Origin: Lachnospiraceae bacterium
GTDB taxonomy: Bacteria; Bacillota; Clostridia; Lachnospirales; Lachnospiraceae
Length of the DNA stretch: 64,000 nt
Assembly (NCBI GenBank): GCA_004558185.1
Contig: SFDP01000003.1
Location: 1-64,000 of the forward strand
Direction of reading: 5' to 3'
Each line of letters begins with the position of its first letter. Position 1 is the stretch's first letter. The position numbers and the translations under genes are program-made. Under the pieces are notes generated by a model. It worked only from the letters and a program-made list of their open reading frames with translations, had not been told where the DNA came from and ran no database searches. Shown here piece after piece: positions 1-9,971 of the stretch.

Positions 1-79
1 GAAAATCGGTGTGCAGTCCAGAGGAATGGGCAGATACCAATAAAAGTGTAGTCTGCTTTTTCCTCTGTCCTGACGCCGA

Positions 80-116
80 TTGTTCACGAAATAATTTATA
101 TACTTGTTCACGTAAT
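80..116 (+). promoter_or_regulatory. Tandem 13-bp direct repeat around a -10-like box upstream of hsdR
   Basis: TTGTTCACGAAAT at 80-92 and TTGTTCACGTAAT at 104-116 match at 12 of 13 bases and are 24 bp apart, start to start. A TATACT -10-like box (99-104) lies between them. I see no good -35 at standard spacing. The arrangement fits a promoter flanked by two operator half-sites, but the binding protein is unknown. Confidence 0.4.
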
Positions 117-202
117 CATATATAGTTTTGTATGTTAGATACCACTGGAGAAGAGAAAAAACGAAGGAATTTTTTGTGGATGATGAAAGGTTAGATACAC
201 TT

Positions 203-3200
203 ATGGAGACTAATTTTGATTATTTGCTGGAAAAGAAAGAATACGCTGATTTCGCAGCACAGGCAGTAGAAGCCGAGAGAAGTATTGCAATTTCTCCGGC
301 AACCTGTGCGATATTATCAAGACGTGCTTTGGAATTGGCTGTGCGTTTTGTTTTTTCGTATGATGCTGATTTGTCACTACCTTATCGAGATAATGTATCA
401 AGTCTTATTCATGAGCCCACATTCAGAAACATTATTGAGCCAAGATTATTTCCAATGCTGAAATATACGATTCATCTTGGCAATGTAGCTGTTCATACGA
501 ATAACAATATTAAAAGAGATGAAGCAATTATTGCACTTCGTGATTTGTTTGAATTCTGTGATTGGATAGATTATTCTTATTCCGCTGAATATTCAGAGAA
601 GACTTATGATGTGTCGCTTCTTGCAAGTGGTGATGAAAAGCGTATTAAGGCTGAAGAATTAAAGCAGTTATATGAAAACTTAAGCAGTAAGGACAAAAAA
701 CTTGAAAGTATCCTGAAAGAGAATGAAGAACTGCGTAAGCAGATGGCTAGTCAGCGAAGCCACAATGTACAGACTCGTGAGTTCCATATTGACAAGATAA
801 GTGAAGCTCAGACTCGTAAGAAATATATTGATGTTGCGCTCAAAGAAGCAGGCTGGATTATCGGTAATAATGTTACAGAAGAAGAACCGGTTACGGGAAT
901 GCCCAATGCTACCGGTACTGGCTATGTGGATTATGTTCTTTGGGGAAAAGATAATCTTCCATTGGCAGTAGTTGAGGCAAAGAAAGCTTCTGTGGATACA
1001 ATGGTAGGAAGTCAGCAGGCAAAGCTTTATGCTGATTGTCTGCAAAATAAATATGGGAGAAGACCACTCATTTTTACAACAAATGGCTTCGAATTTTTCT
1101 ATACCAATGATTTTATGGGATATCCCAGACGTGAAGTATCTGGATTTTTTACGCAAGAAGAATTACAGCTTGAGATGGATGGTCGTAAGCAACGTATTCC
1201 TTTAGAAAATATTAAAATAAGTGATGAGATTACCAATAGACCCTATCAGAAGGAAGCAGTAACTGCATTTTGTGATGCCATTATGCATAAGCATCGCAAA
1301 ATGCTTATCGTTCAGGCAACCGGTTCTGGTAAGACCAGGGTAAGTATCAGCATTGTAGATGTTCTTAGACGTCACAATTATGTGAAGAATATACTATTCT
1401 TGGCCGATAGAACCGCTCTTGTTAAGCAAGCAAAGAATAATTATACGAGTCTGCTCCCGGACTTATCATGTTGTAATCTGCTTGATAGTAAAGATGACCC
1501 GGAATCATGTAGGATGATTTTTTCTACATATCCGACAATGATGAATGCTATAGATGAAAAGAAAAATAAGTATGGGGATAGACTGTTCAGCCCTGGTCAC
1601 TTCCAGCTCATAATCTGCGATGAGGTACATAGAAGTATCTATAAAAAGTATCAAGAAATCTTTGAGTATTTCGATGCCATGCTGCTAGGCCTGACGGCAA
1701 CTCCTAAGAATGAAATCGATAAGAATACATATAGTGTTTTTGATCTTGAGCGTGGTGTACCAACCTTTGCCTATGAATTAGAAAAGGCCGTAGAGGAAGG
1801 TTATTTGGTTAATTATTCTACTCTGGAATATAAGACCCAAATCATGGAAGATGGAATTCATTATGATGATCTGTCTGAAGACGAAAAAGAAGAATATGAA
1901 AAGACCTTTGAAAATGATGATATGGTAGCAGATGATATATCAAGCGCTGCAATTAATTCATGGCTTTTTAATGCAGATACCATTGATAAAGTTCTCAAAG
2001 AGCTTGTGGAGAAAGGCCTTAAAATTGAGGGTGGAGATAAGCTTGGTAAAACCATAATATTTGCCAGAAACAGTCTTCATGCACAAGCCATTGTTGAAAG
2101 ATTTAATAAGCTGTTCCCCGAGTATGGTGGAGATTTTATTAAGCAGATTGATTACAGGATAAAACACTGTGATTCACTTATTGATGAATTTAGTATCAGA
2201 GATAAGATGCCGCAGATAGCAGTATCTGTCGATATGCTTGATACGGGTATAGATATACCGGAAATCTTAAATCTCGTATTCTTCAAAAAAGTGCGTAGTT
2301 ATGCCAAGTTCTGGCAAATGATAGGTCGAGGAACAAGGCTTTGTCCTAATCTTCTCGGTGAGGGGATAGATAAACAGCGTTTTCTCATCTTTGATTTCTG
2401 CAATAACTTTGAATATTTCAGAGTTAATAAGAACGGTGCCCAGAATGGTATTGCGGAATCACTCAGCGAGAAAATTTACAACACAAAAGTACAGATTGTC
2501 AGAGAGCTTCAAGCACCCTCATATACATCAGATGAGTCTTATGTGGCTTATCGGGCTGATTTGATTGAGCAGCTGCATGGAGCGGTAGTTGAACTGAACG
2601 ATGATAGCTTTTTAGTAAAGAGACACCTGCGTTATGTAGAAACATTTAGAGCACTTTCAAGCTGGAATTCTCTGGAAACAATGGAGATTTCCGAGATTAA
2701 AGAGCATATTGCACCTCTGATCAAGCCTAAGGAAGAAGATGAGCTGGCCCGAAGATTCGATTATCTTGTTTATAGCATTGACCTTGGCCTGCTCCAAAGC
2801 AAGAGTGTGCAGACACCGGTAAACATTGTAATTCAAACTGCACAACAGCTATCCGGCAAGTATTCAATTCCACAGGTAGAAAAAAAGAAGGATATTATTG
2901 AAAAAGTCCAGACCACTGAGTTCTGGGAAAGTGCTACTATTATTGAACTTGAAACTGTTCGTCATGCTTTAAGAGGACTGCTTCAGTACTTGGATAAGAT
3001 TCGTACAAAGATATATTACACAAACTTTACCGATACGATTATTGATTCCACAGAAGGTGAGCCAATATATGGGGGTACAGACCTTAAAAACTATCGCAAA
3101 AAGGTTGAGTTTTATCTTAAAGAGCATACCAACAGGATTTCTGTATATAAGTTGAGAAATAATAAGAAACTTTCAGAAGCAGATCTAAAAGAACTGGAGC

Positions 3201-3553
3201 ATATACTATGGACGGAGCTCGGTTCTAAAGATGATTATGTCAAGGAATATGGTGATACACCCTTAGGTCACTTGGTTCGTCAGATTGTTGGAGTAGATAG
3301 AACTGCCGTAAATGAAGCATTTAGTGAATTCCTTACAGAAGAACGTCTTAACCTTAATCAGATGCGCTTTGTTAATCTGATAGTCGATTATATTGTTGCC
3401 AATGGTAATATTGATGACAATAAGGTGCTCATGGGTGAGCCTTTTAAATCGGTGGGAAGCATTACTTCGTTATTCAAAGATGATATGGGTACTGCAAAAC
3501 AGATTATGGATATTATTGCCCAAATTAAGCGTAATTCTGAGGAAATTGCTTAA
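203..3553 (+). CDS. hsdR: Type I restriction enzyme, HsdR (R) subunit
   Basis: This is the motor and nuclease subunit of a type I restriction-modification complex; it translocates DNA and cuts it away from the recognition site. Seen: an N-terminal DUF4145-like helical region (first ~130 residues), then an HsdR_N nuclease domain with GYVDYVLW and VVEAKKA (PD-(D/E)xK type, ~240-260). A superfamily 2 helicase follows, with Walker A QATGSGKT (~370), a DEVH box (~472), LTATP, and QMIGRGTRL (motif VI, ~706). The C-terminal third resembles EcoEI_R_C. At 1116 residues the length is normal. I chose ATG 203 because METNFDYL matches how family members begin; GTG 176, after AAGGA, is the alternative. hsdM and hsdS are not seen and probably lie left of the window. 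The gene looks AT-richer than the housekeeping genes here, which fits transfer. Confidence 0.93.
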   Translation: METNFDYLLEKKEYADFAAQAVEAERSIAISPATCAILSRRALELAVRFVFSYDADLSLPYRDNVSSLIHEPTFRNIIEPRLFPMLKYTIHLGNVAVHTNNNIKRDEAIIALRDLFEFCDWIDYSYSAEYSEKTYDVSLLASGDEKRIKAEELKQLYENLSSKDKKLESILKENEELRKQMASQRSHNVQTREFHIDKISEAQTRKKYIDVALKEAGWIIGNNVTEEEPVTGMPNATGTGYVDYVLWGKDNLPLAVVEAKKASVDTMVGSQQAKLYADCLQNKYGRRPLIFTTNGFEFFYTNDFMGYPRREVSGFFTQEELQLEMDGRKQRIPLENIKISDEITNRPYQKEAVTAFCDAIMHKHRKMLIVQATGSGKTRVSISIVDVLRRHNYVKNILFLADRTALVKQAKNNYTSLLPDLSCCNLLDSKDDPESCRMIFSTYPTMMNAIDEKKNKYGDRLFSPGHFQLIICDEVHRSIYKKYQEIFEYFDAMLLGLTATPKNEIDKNTYSVFDLERGVPTFAYELEKAVEEGYLVNYSTLEYKTQIMEDGIHYDDLSEDEKEEYEKTFENDDMVADDISSAAINSWLFNADTIDKVLKELVEKGLKIEGGDKLGKTIIFARNSLHAQAIVERFNKLFPEYGGDFIKQIDYRIKHCDSLIDEFSIRDKMPQIAVSVDMLDTGIDIPEILNLVFFKKVRSYAKFWQMIGRGTRLCPNLLGEGIDKQRFLIFDFCNNFEYFRVNKNGAQNGIAESLSEKIYNTKVQIVRELQAPSYTSDESYVAYRADLIEQLHGAVVELNDDSFLVKRHLRYVETFRALSSWNSLETMEISEIKEHIAPLIKPKEEDELARRFDYLVYSIDLGLLQSKSVQTPVNIVIQTAQQLSGKYSIPQVEKKKDIIEKVQTTEFWESATIIELETVRHALRGLLQYLDKIRTKIYYTNFTDTIIDSTEGEPIYGGTDLKNYRKKVEFYLKEHTNRISVYKLRNNKKLSEADLKELEHILWTELGSKDDYVKEYGDTPLGHLVRQIVGVDRTAVNEAFSEFLTEERLNLNQMRFVNLIVDYIVANGNIDDNKVLMGEPFKSVGSITSLFKDDMGTAKQIMDIIAQIKRNSEEIA

Positions 3554-3711
3554 ATGGAATATTGTTCTTTTAGTAAGTGTATAATAGGATATTTGCTTCT
3601 ATTTTTGTCATGGAAAGTTATATGAACTTATAGTGATTTTTTAGCGTAAGCAGACGGTGATTAATTGACCAAAGCGTAAAAGTGTGCAATAATATAACTG
3701 GAGGTGGTTAT

Positions 3712-4899
3712 GTGTTTAAAATAAACCCATATAGACCAGGTGCCGGATTAATGCCAACTTATCTTGCAGGTCGTGATGACGATATACAGAATGTAGAAGA
3801 AATGTTTAATGCTTTAATCTCGAATATTCCGACCCCATCAATTGTATTTAGTGGATTACGTGGTGTTGGCAAGACTGTTCTTATTAATAAATTACAAAAT
3901 ATAGCTGAAGAAAAAGAAATATTTTGTAAACATATTGAAGTGGAAGAAAGAAATGATTTTATTCCACAAATTGCTGCCTGTTCTCAAGCATTTTTAAGAA
4001 AAGTCAGCACAAAAGAGAAATTTAAACATTTAATTCAAAAACCACTAGATGCCATAAAATCTTTAGTTGTTTCCTTTGATCCAAATGGCAACATTTTTTC
4101 TTTATCTGTACAAGAAAGAGAATTATATCAATCAAATAGCTTAACTCAAAGTTTAACGGAAGTATTCGTAACGATTGGAGAAACAGCATATAAAACAGAA
4201 ACACCAATATGTTTTTTTGTTGATGAAATTCAATATATGAAACAGAGTGAATTGGGAGCGTTGATAGCAGCATTGCACCGTACTAATCAGTTAGGATACC
4301 CTATTATGATTATAGGAGCCGGTTTGCCTAAAATATATAAGATGTTATCGGAAGAAAAATCATATTCTGAAAGACTGTTTATCTATAGAGTAATAGACTC
4401 TTTAACCGATGAACAATCTCGTAAAGCAATAGAAGAACCTGCAAAAAAATTCAACGTGACATATACAGACGAAGCAATAGGTGAAATCATTAAGATAACC
4501 AAGGGATACCCATTTTTTATACAACAGATGTGTCAGATTGTTTATCAAAATACAGATGATAGAATAATTCAAGACTTTCACGTTAAAAACAGTATTGATG
4601 AATTCTTTAAACTGTTAGATACTGGATTTTTTAAAGTCAGATATGAAAGATGTGCAGAAAGTGATAGAAAATTCATTTTTGCAATGGTAAAATGTGGAGA
4701 ATTACCTTGTACTATTTCAAATGTCGCAAAAAATCTTCACAAAAATATCAGTTCAATATCTACCACCAGAGCACAATTAATCAGTAAGGGAATTATATAT
4801 CCAATCAGATATAAAGAATTGGATTTTACTGTACCGGAATTTGCAGGATACATTCAACGATTGGATGAATATAAACAATGGTGTGAAGAAGCGAATTAG
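3712..4899 (+). CDS. AAA+ ATPase, Orc1/Cdc6-like (ATP-binding protein)
   Basis: The product is a P-loop ATPase of about 395 residues. Walker A is GLRGVGKT (48-55) and Walker B is CFFVDEIQ (D171, E172). A sensor-type segment (MIIGAGLP) and a C-terminal winged-helix-like region follow, the layout of bacterial relatives of archaeal Orc1/Cdc6 and STAND-type ATPases. The start is GTG 3712, five bases after a strong GGAGGTG (3700-3706), giving a VFKINPYRPG beginning. It lies 158 bp after hsdR on the same strand and is also AT-rich, so it may have arrived with the restriction gene. A TATAAT at 3580-3585 could be its own -10. What it acts on is unknown; a defence role is only inferred from the neighbour. 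Confidence 0.8.
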   Translation: MFKINPYRPGAGLMPTYLAGRDDDIQNVEEMFNALISNIPTPSIVFSGLRGVGKTVLINKLQNIAEEKEIFCKHIEVEERNDFIPQIAACSQAFLRKVSTKEKFKHLIQKPLDAIKSLVVSFDPNGNIFSLSVQERELYQSNSLTQSLTEVFVTIGETAYKTETPICFFVDEIQYMKQSELGALIAALHRTNQLGYPIMIIGAGLPKIYKMLSEEKSYSERLFIYRVIDSLTDEQSRKAIEEPAKKFNVTYTDEAIGEIIKITKGYPFFIQQMCQIVYQNTDDRIIQDFHVKNSIDEFFKLLDTGFFKVRYERCAESDRKFIFAMVKCGELPCTISNVAKNLHKNISSISTTRAQLISKGIIYPIRYKELDFTVPEFAGYIQRLDEYKQWCEEAN

Positions 4900-4924
4900 A
4901 AAGTGGTTTAGGATGGAGAAAAAA

Positions 4925-5449
4925 ATGACCGATTTATTAATTGTAGTGGATATGCAGAATGACTTTATTGATGAGGCTCTGGGTACACCGGAGGCTGCCG
5001 GGATTGTACAGAGGGCGGTAGAAAAGATCAAGGATTTTGAAGGAACAATCATTGCTACGCTGGATACCCATGGGGAGGATTATCTGGATACTCAGGAAGG
5101 AAGGTATCTGCCTGTTTCCCACTGTATTCGAAATACCAGGGGATGGGAGTTGAATGAGCAGGTAAAAAAAGCCTTGGAAAAGAAAGGCTACAGGACAGTA
5201 ACCAAGCCTACCTTTGGCTCCCTGGAGCTGATTGAGCTGATTAAGAGAGAATTTGACGTGTCCGGGCTGCAGATTCAACTCATTGGATTATGCACTGATA
5301 TATGTGTGGTTTCCAATGCACTGCTGTTAAAGGCCAGCTTCCCGGAGGCGAAGATCAGCGTGGATTCCTCCTGCTGTGCGGGAGTGACGCAGGAGAAGCA
5401 CGAGGCAGCGCTGATGACCATGGAATCCTGCCAGATCGAAATTGTATAG
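4925..5449 (+). CDS. Isochorismatase-like cysteine hydrolase (nicotinamidase-related)
   Basis: This is a cytoplasmic hydrolase of the isochorismatase/nicotinamidase superfamily, 174 residues. The expected catalytic triad is visible: D9 in VVDMQNDF, K94 in VTKPTFGS, and C127 in GLCTDICVVSNA, preceded by the typical cis-peptide region. It could deamidate nicotinamide for NAD salvage, but the family also hydrolyses other amides, so the substrate is not settled. I chose ATG 4925 because GGATGGAG sits six bases before it; ATG 4913 overlaps that ribosome site. It begins 25 bp after the ATPase gene. Codon use returns here to that of the rest of the chromosome, so the edge of the AT-rich segment probably lies near 4900. 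Confidence 0.85.
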   Translation: MTDLLIVVDMQNDFIDEALGTPEAAGIVQRAVEKIKDFEGTIIATLDTHGEDYLDTQEGRYLPVSHCIRNTRGWELNEQVKKALEKKGYRTVTKPTFGSLELIELIKREFDVSGLQIQLIGLCTDICVVSNALLLKASFPEAKISVDSSCCAGVTQEKHEAALMTMESCQIEIV

Positions 5450-5526
5450 AAGCTATTTTGATCATTATGCTGAGAGTGTATGCTCAATGCGATAAAATAC
5501 AGACGACAGACTAAAGACAGAGCGAT

Positions 5527-5565
5527 GAAAGCCCCGGAGAGCATTTTCCTTTCTCCGGGGCTTTC
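5527..5565. terminator. Bidirectional terminator between convergent genes
   Basis: A 14-bp perfect stem, GAAAGCCCCGGAGA / TCTCCGGGGCTTTC, encloses an 11-nt loop. It lies between the cysteine hydrolase (+) and the activase gene (-), placed to serve both. The uridine tract is short on either strand. Confidence 0.8.
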
Positions 5566-5626
5566 TGCGGGTCTGAGCTTAGACCAGACGTCATATCAAT
5601 GTATCCTTATGTCTGTTTTTCTGAAA

Positions 5627-8600
5627 TTATTCAGCCGCAGACTGTAAGCCTTCCTGCTGCAAGCGTTTCTTTGCGGTAGACAGCATCAGCTTGATACGAT
5701 TCAACTGATTAACCTCACTGGCGCCCGGATCGTAATCAATGGCTACGATATTGGAATCCGGGTAGCGGTGGCGGAGCTCCTTGATTACTCCCTTGCCTAC
5801 CACATGGTTAGGGAGGCAGCCGAAGGGCTGGGCACAGACGATATTAGGTGCACCGCTGTGGATCAGCTCGATCATTTCTCCGGTCAAAAACCAGCCCTCA
5901 CCGGTCTGATTACCGATGGATACGATAGGCGAAGCATATTCGGCCAGCGTATAAATTGAACAGGGAGGATCAAAATGCTTGCTCTTTTTTAAGGCTTTGG
6001 CTGCAGGGGAGCGCATAAACTCCAGAGCCTTAATTCCCAGGCGGGCATTTCTGGCCGATTTTTTACTGGTTCCCAAATGCTCAGCCTTATAAATCTGATT
6101 ATAAAAGCAGTAGAGCATGAAATCCAGCAGATCCGGCATAACTGCCTGGGCACCTTCCCGCTCCAGAAGTCCTACCAGATTGTTGTTGGCGGCAGGAGAA
6201 AATTTTACCAGAATCTCACCTACAATTCCTACCCGGGGCTTTTTCAAGTCTTCATCAATGGGCAGGGCATCAAATTCCTCTACGATCTTACGGCAGATGC
6301 GGGAAAATCGGGCGAAGCTGTAGCTCTTACCGGAAACAAAATCCTGACAGACCTTCTTCCATTTTTCATGGAGAGCATCTGCCGAGCCGGGGGTCAGCTC
6401 ATAGGGGCGCATCCGATAGAGGCAGCGCATAAACAGGTCACCGAAGATGGCTCCATATACGGCTCTTAAAATCAATCCCTTGGTCAGCTTAAAGCCGGGA
6501 TTGGTCTCAATCCCTCCCAGATTCAGGGAAATTACCGGAATCTGTGGCATACCCGCTTTTTCCAGGGCGCGGCGGATAAAACCAATATAGTTGGTGGCCC
6601 GACATCCCCCTCCGGTCTGACTGATAATCAATGCAGTTTTGTTTAAATCATATTTTCCGCTATGGAGGGCATCCATTAATTGTCCCACCACCAGAAGAGA
6701 AGGGTAGCAGGCATCGTTATTCACATATTTCAGCCCCATATCCAGAGATTGCCGGTTATCATTATTCAACACCTCAAAATGGTAGCCGCAGGCATTGAAG
6801 GCAGGTTCCAGAATATCAAAATGAATAGGAGACATCTGGGGACAAAGAATGGTATATTCCTTACGCATTTCTTCGGTAAATACCACTCTGTTGATGGCGG
6901 AAGAAGTTAGCTCCCGTTTTTGGTTCGCTTTTTTCTTTGCTTCAATGGCAGACAAAAGTGAACGAATACGGATTCTGGCGGCCCCCAGATTATTTACCTC
7001 ATCGATTTTCAGGCAGGTATAAATTTTTTCCGAACCGGAAAGAATATCGTTTACCTGATCGGTGGTTACGGCATCCAAACCGCAGCCAAAGGAGTTAAGC
7101 TGAATCAAGTCCAAATCATCTCTGGTTTTCACATAGCTTGCCGCAGCATAGAGCCGGGAATGATACATCCACTGGTCGGAAACAATCAATGGCCGCTCCG
7201 GCTTAGCCAGGTGAGAAAGGGAGTCCTCGGTGAAAACGGCTACGTCATAGGAGGTGATCAGCTCCGGAATGCCGTGGTTAATTTCGGGATCAAGATGGTA
7301 AGGCCGTCCGGCAAGGACAATACCATGCTTGCCATTGAGCTGCATCCAGGCCAGAACCTCTTCTCCTTTTTGCTGGGTATCTTCACGCACCTGCTCCAGC
7401 TCCCGCCAGCCCGCAGTTACCGCATCCGCAATATCCTCCGGTGAAATCTCCGGAAATTCCTTTACCAATGCCTGAATAATGGTTTCCTTTGTGGCAAAGG
7501 ACATAAAAGGGTTGCGGAAAATCACCTTACCCTGACCGATTTCCTCTACGTTATTTTTTATATTTTCGGAATAAGAGGTTACAATAGGGCAATTATAATG
7601 ATTGTTGGCTTCTTTAAATTCGTTTCGCTCATAAAAAATGGCAGGATAGAAAATAAAATCCACATTTTGCTTAATCAGCCAGCTAATGTGTCCATGAACC
7701 AGCTTGGCCGGGTAGCATTCCGATTCACTGGGGATGGATTCGATTCCCAGCTCATAAATCTGATGGGTAGAACTGGGGGACAGTACCACCTGATAGCCCA
7801 GTCGGGTAAAAAAGGTAAACCAGAAAGGGTAGTTTTCGTAAAAATTCAGTATCCGGGGAATTCCCACGGTTCCCCGCCTGGCTTCGTTTGCCGGCAGGGG
7901 CTCGTAGGAAAAAAGCCTTTTCAGCTTATACTCAAAGAGATTGGGCACCTGATTGCTGCTTTTTTGTTTTCCCAGCCCCTTCTCACATCGATTACCGGAA
8001 ATGTATTGACGACCGCCGGTAAACCGATTGACCGTAAGACGACAGTTATTGGTACAGCCTTTACATTTTGCCATACTGGTTTCGTATTCCAAATCCAGAA
8101 TCTGCTGTAGGGAAAGCATGGTGGTCTGTTCTGTACCGGTGTAGTTTTCCCGGGCAATTAAGGCTGCCCCAAAGGCTCCCATAATCCCGGCAATATCGGG
8201 GCGGATAGCCTCACAGCCGGCAATTTTTTCAAAGCTGCGTAGAACAGCATCGTTATAAAAGGTTCCTCCCTGAACTACGATATGCTGACCCAAATCTGAG
8301 GCATCAGATACCTTAATAACCTTAAACAGAGCATTCTTGATTACGGAATAAGCCAATCCGGCAGAAATATCTGCTACAGAGGCACCTTCCTTCTGCGCCT
8401 GCTTCACATTGGAATTCATGAAAACGGTACAGCGGGTACCTAAATCGATGGGATGGGCTGCAAAAAGAGCCTCTGTGGCAAAGTCCTGAACACTTAAATT
8501 CAGGGATTTGGCAAAGGTTTCGATAAAGGAGCCGCAGCCGGAGGAGCAGGCCTCGTTAAGCTGTACACTGTCTACCGTCTTTTTCTTGATCTTAATACAT

Positions 8601-9880
8601 TTCATATCCTGACCGCCGATATCCAGGATACAGTCTACGGAAGGGTCGAAAAAGGCAGCAGCATAGTAATGAGCCACCGTTTCCACTTCCCCGTCATCCA
8701 GCAGGAAAGCAGCCTTCATCAGAGCCTCTCCGTATCCGGTGGAACAGGAACGTACAATATGGGCATTCTCCGGCAGCTTATGGTAAATGTCTTCAATAGC
8801 CTCGATAGCCGTTTTTAACGGGCTTCCGTTATTATTGCTGTAGAAGGAATAGAGCAGGGAACCGTCTTCTCCTACCAGAGCAATCTTGGTGGTAGTTGAG
8901 CCTGCATCGATTCCCAGATAGCAGTTTCCTGAATAATGCTCCAGGGAAGCTGTTTTTACCTGGTGGCTGTCATGACGCTTACAGAATTCCCGGTATTCCG
9001 GTTCGTCCTTAAAAAGAGGATCAAGGCGATTTACCTCAAACCGGATTTCAATATCCTGAGAAAGCATATGTACAAGATCTTCCAGTGAAAAAACAGTTTC
9101 TTTGGCATTCAGGGCAGAGCCGATGGCAGCAAAAAGGTGGGAATTTTCCAGATCAATAATATGCTCGTCATCCAGCTCCAGGGTACGGATAAAGGCAGCC
9201 TTAAGCTGATCCAGAAAATGAAGGGGGCCTCCCAAAAAGGCCACATGACCTCTAATGGGTTTACCGCAGGCCAGACCGCTGATGGTCTGGTTTACCACTG
9301 CCTGGAAAATAGAGGCAGCCAAATCCTCTTTGGTGGCCCCGTCATTGATCAGGGGCTGAATATCCGTTTTGGCAAAAACACCACAGCGGGCAGCGATAGT
9401 ATACAGGGATTGATAGCCTTTGGCATATTCATTCAGGCCTGAGGCGTCTGTCTGCAAAAGGGAGGCCATCTGGTCGATAAAGGAGCCGGTACCGCCGGCA
9501 CAGATGCCGTTCATCCGCTGCTCCACATTTCCTCCTTCGAAATAGATGATCTTGGCATCCTCGCCACCCAGCTCGATAGCTACATCCGTTTTGGGCGCTA
9601 ATTCCTGCAAAGCGGTGGATACGGCAATTACCTCCTGTTCAAAAGGGATGCCTAAAAGATTGGCCAGAGCCAGACCGCCTGAGCCGGTGATCACCGGATG
9701 AACCTGGAGGGAGCCTGCTTTTTCATGAGCCTGAATGATCAGCTCGGCCAGAGTCTCCTTAATGTTGGCAAAATGTCGCTTGTAATCAGCAAAAACAAGC
9801 TGCTTTTCGGCATCCAGAAGCGCCACCTTCACGGTAGTGGAGCCGATGTCGATTCCTAAAGTATAATGGTTATTTATCAT
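5627..9880 (-). CDS. Giant acyl-CoA dehydratase activase-related protein (two BadF/BadG ATPase domains plus DUF2229)
   Basis: This 1417-residue protein carries two tandem ASKHA-fold ATPase domains of the HgdC/BadF/BadG family, which use ATP to push an electron into 2-hydroxyacyl-CoA dehydratases. The first has GIDIGSTTVK near residue 8 and the cluster motif CAGGTGSF near 130. The second has GIDAGSTTTK near 320 and CSSGCGSF near 447. A Cys-rich linker (CKGCTNNC plus one more Cys, ~607) leads into a DUF2229 region and an HgdB-like C-terminal half. Activase and partner-like parts are thus fused in one chain, a layout known in Firmicutes whose physiological reaction is unsettled. I chose ATG 9880, with AAAGG nine bases upstream; TTG 9886 is the longer alternative. 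The gene stands alone and has its own promoter and operator-like palindrome. No dehydratase subunit genes are nearby. Confidence 0.88.
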   Translation of the reverse strand: MINNHYTLGIDIGSTTVKVALLDAEKQLVFADYKRHFANIKETLAELIIQAHEKAGSLQVHPVITGSGGLALANLLGIPFEQEVIAVSTALQELAPKTDVAIELGGEDAKIIYFEGGNVEQRMNGICAGGTGSFIDQMASLLQTDASGLNEYAKGYQSLYTIAARCGVFAKTDIQPLINDGATKEDLAASIFQAVVNQTISGLACGKPIRGHVAFLGGPLHFLDQLKAAFIRTLELDDEHIIDLENSHLFAAIGSALNAKETVFSLEDLVHMLSQDIEIRFEVNRLDPLFKDEPEYREFCKRHDSHQVKTASLEHYSGNCYLGIDAGSTTTKIALVGEDGSLLYSFYSNNNGSPLKTAIEAIEDIYHKLPENAHIVRSCSTGYGEALMKAAFLLDDGEVETVAHYYAAAFFDPSVDCILDIGGQDMKCIKIKKKTVDSVQLNEACSSGCGSFIETFAKSLNLSVQDFATEALFAAHPIDLGTRCTVFMNSNVKQAQKEGASVADISAGLAYSVIKNALFKVIKVSDASDLGQHIVVQGGTFYNDAVLRSFEKIAGCEAIRPDIAGIMGAFGAALIARENYTGTEQTTMLSLQQILDLEYETSMAKCKGCTNNCRLTVNRFTGGRQYISGNRCEKGLGKQKSSNQVPNLFEYKLKRLFSYEPLPANEARRGTVGIPRILNFYENYPFWFTFFTRLGYQVVLSPSSTHQIYELGIESIPSESECYPAKLVHGHISWLIKQNVDFIFYPAIFYERNEFKEANNHYNCPIVTSYSENIKNNVEEIGQGKVIFRNPFMSFATKETIIQALVKEFPEISPEDIADAVTAGWRELEQVREDTQQKGEEVLAWMQLNGKHGIVLAGRPYHLDPEINHGIPELITSYDVAVFTEDSLSHLAKPERPLIVSDQWMYHSRLYAAASYVKTRDDLDLIQLNSFGCGLDAVTTDQVNDILSGSEKIYTCLKIDEVNNLGAARIRIRSLLSAIEAKKKANQKRELTSSAINRVVFTEEMRKEYTILCPQMSPIHFDILEPAFNACGYHFEVLNNDNRQSLDMGLKYVNNDACYPSLLVVGQLMDALHSGKYDLNKTALIISQTGGGCRATNYIGFIRRALEKAGMPQIPVISLNLGGIETNPGFKLTKGLILRAVYGAIFGDLFMRCLYRMRPYELTPGSADALHEKWKKVCQDFVSGKSYSFARFSRICRKIVEEFDALPIDEDLKKPRVGIVGEILVKFSPAANNNLVGLLEREGAQAVMPDLLDFMLYCFYNQIYKAEHLGTSKKSARNARLGIKALEFMRSPAAKALKKSKHFDPPCSIYTLAEYASPIVSIGNQTGEGWFLTGEMIELIHSGAPNIVCAQPFGCLPNHVVGKGVIKELRHRYPDSNIVAIDYDPGASEVNQLNRIKLMLSTAKKRLQQEGLQSAAE

Positions 9881-9971
9881 ATACAATTACCTTTCATTCC
9901 TTTGTAAATCTTTGGGGAAATCAGCCCCTGTGGATAACAGAAGTAGTAATAGTGCCAATGCAACGTAGTAA

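Noticed and set aside
1..127. Open frame from the left edge ending at TAA 41-43 (…SRGMGRYQ), and another open to about 125
   Set aside because: Too short to assign; may be the end of an upstream gene but no family is recognisable.
7598..8110. Long plus-strand open frames inside the activase gene
   Set aside because: Antisense shadows of a high-quality minus-strand gene; no ribosome sites and no recognisable protein.
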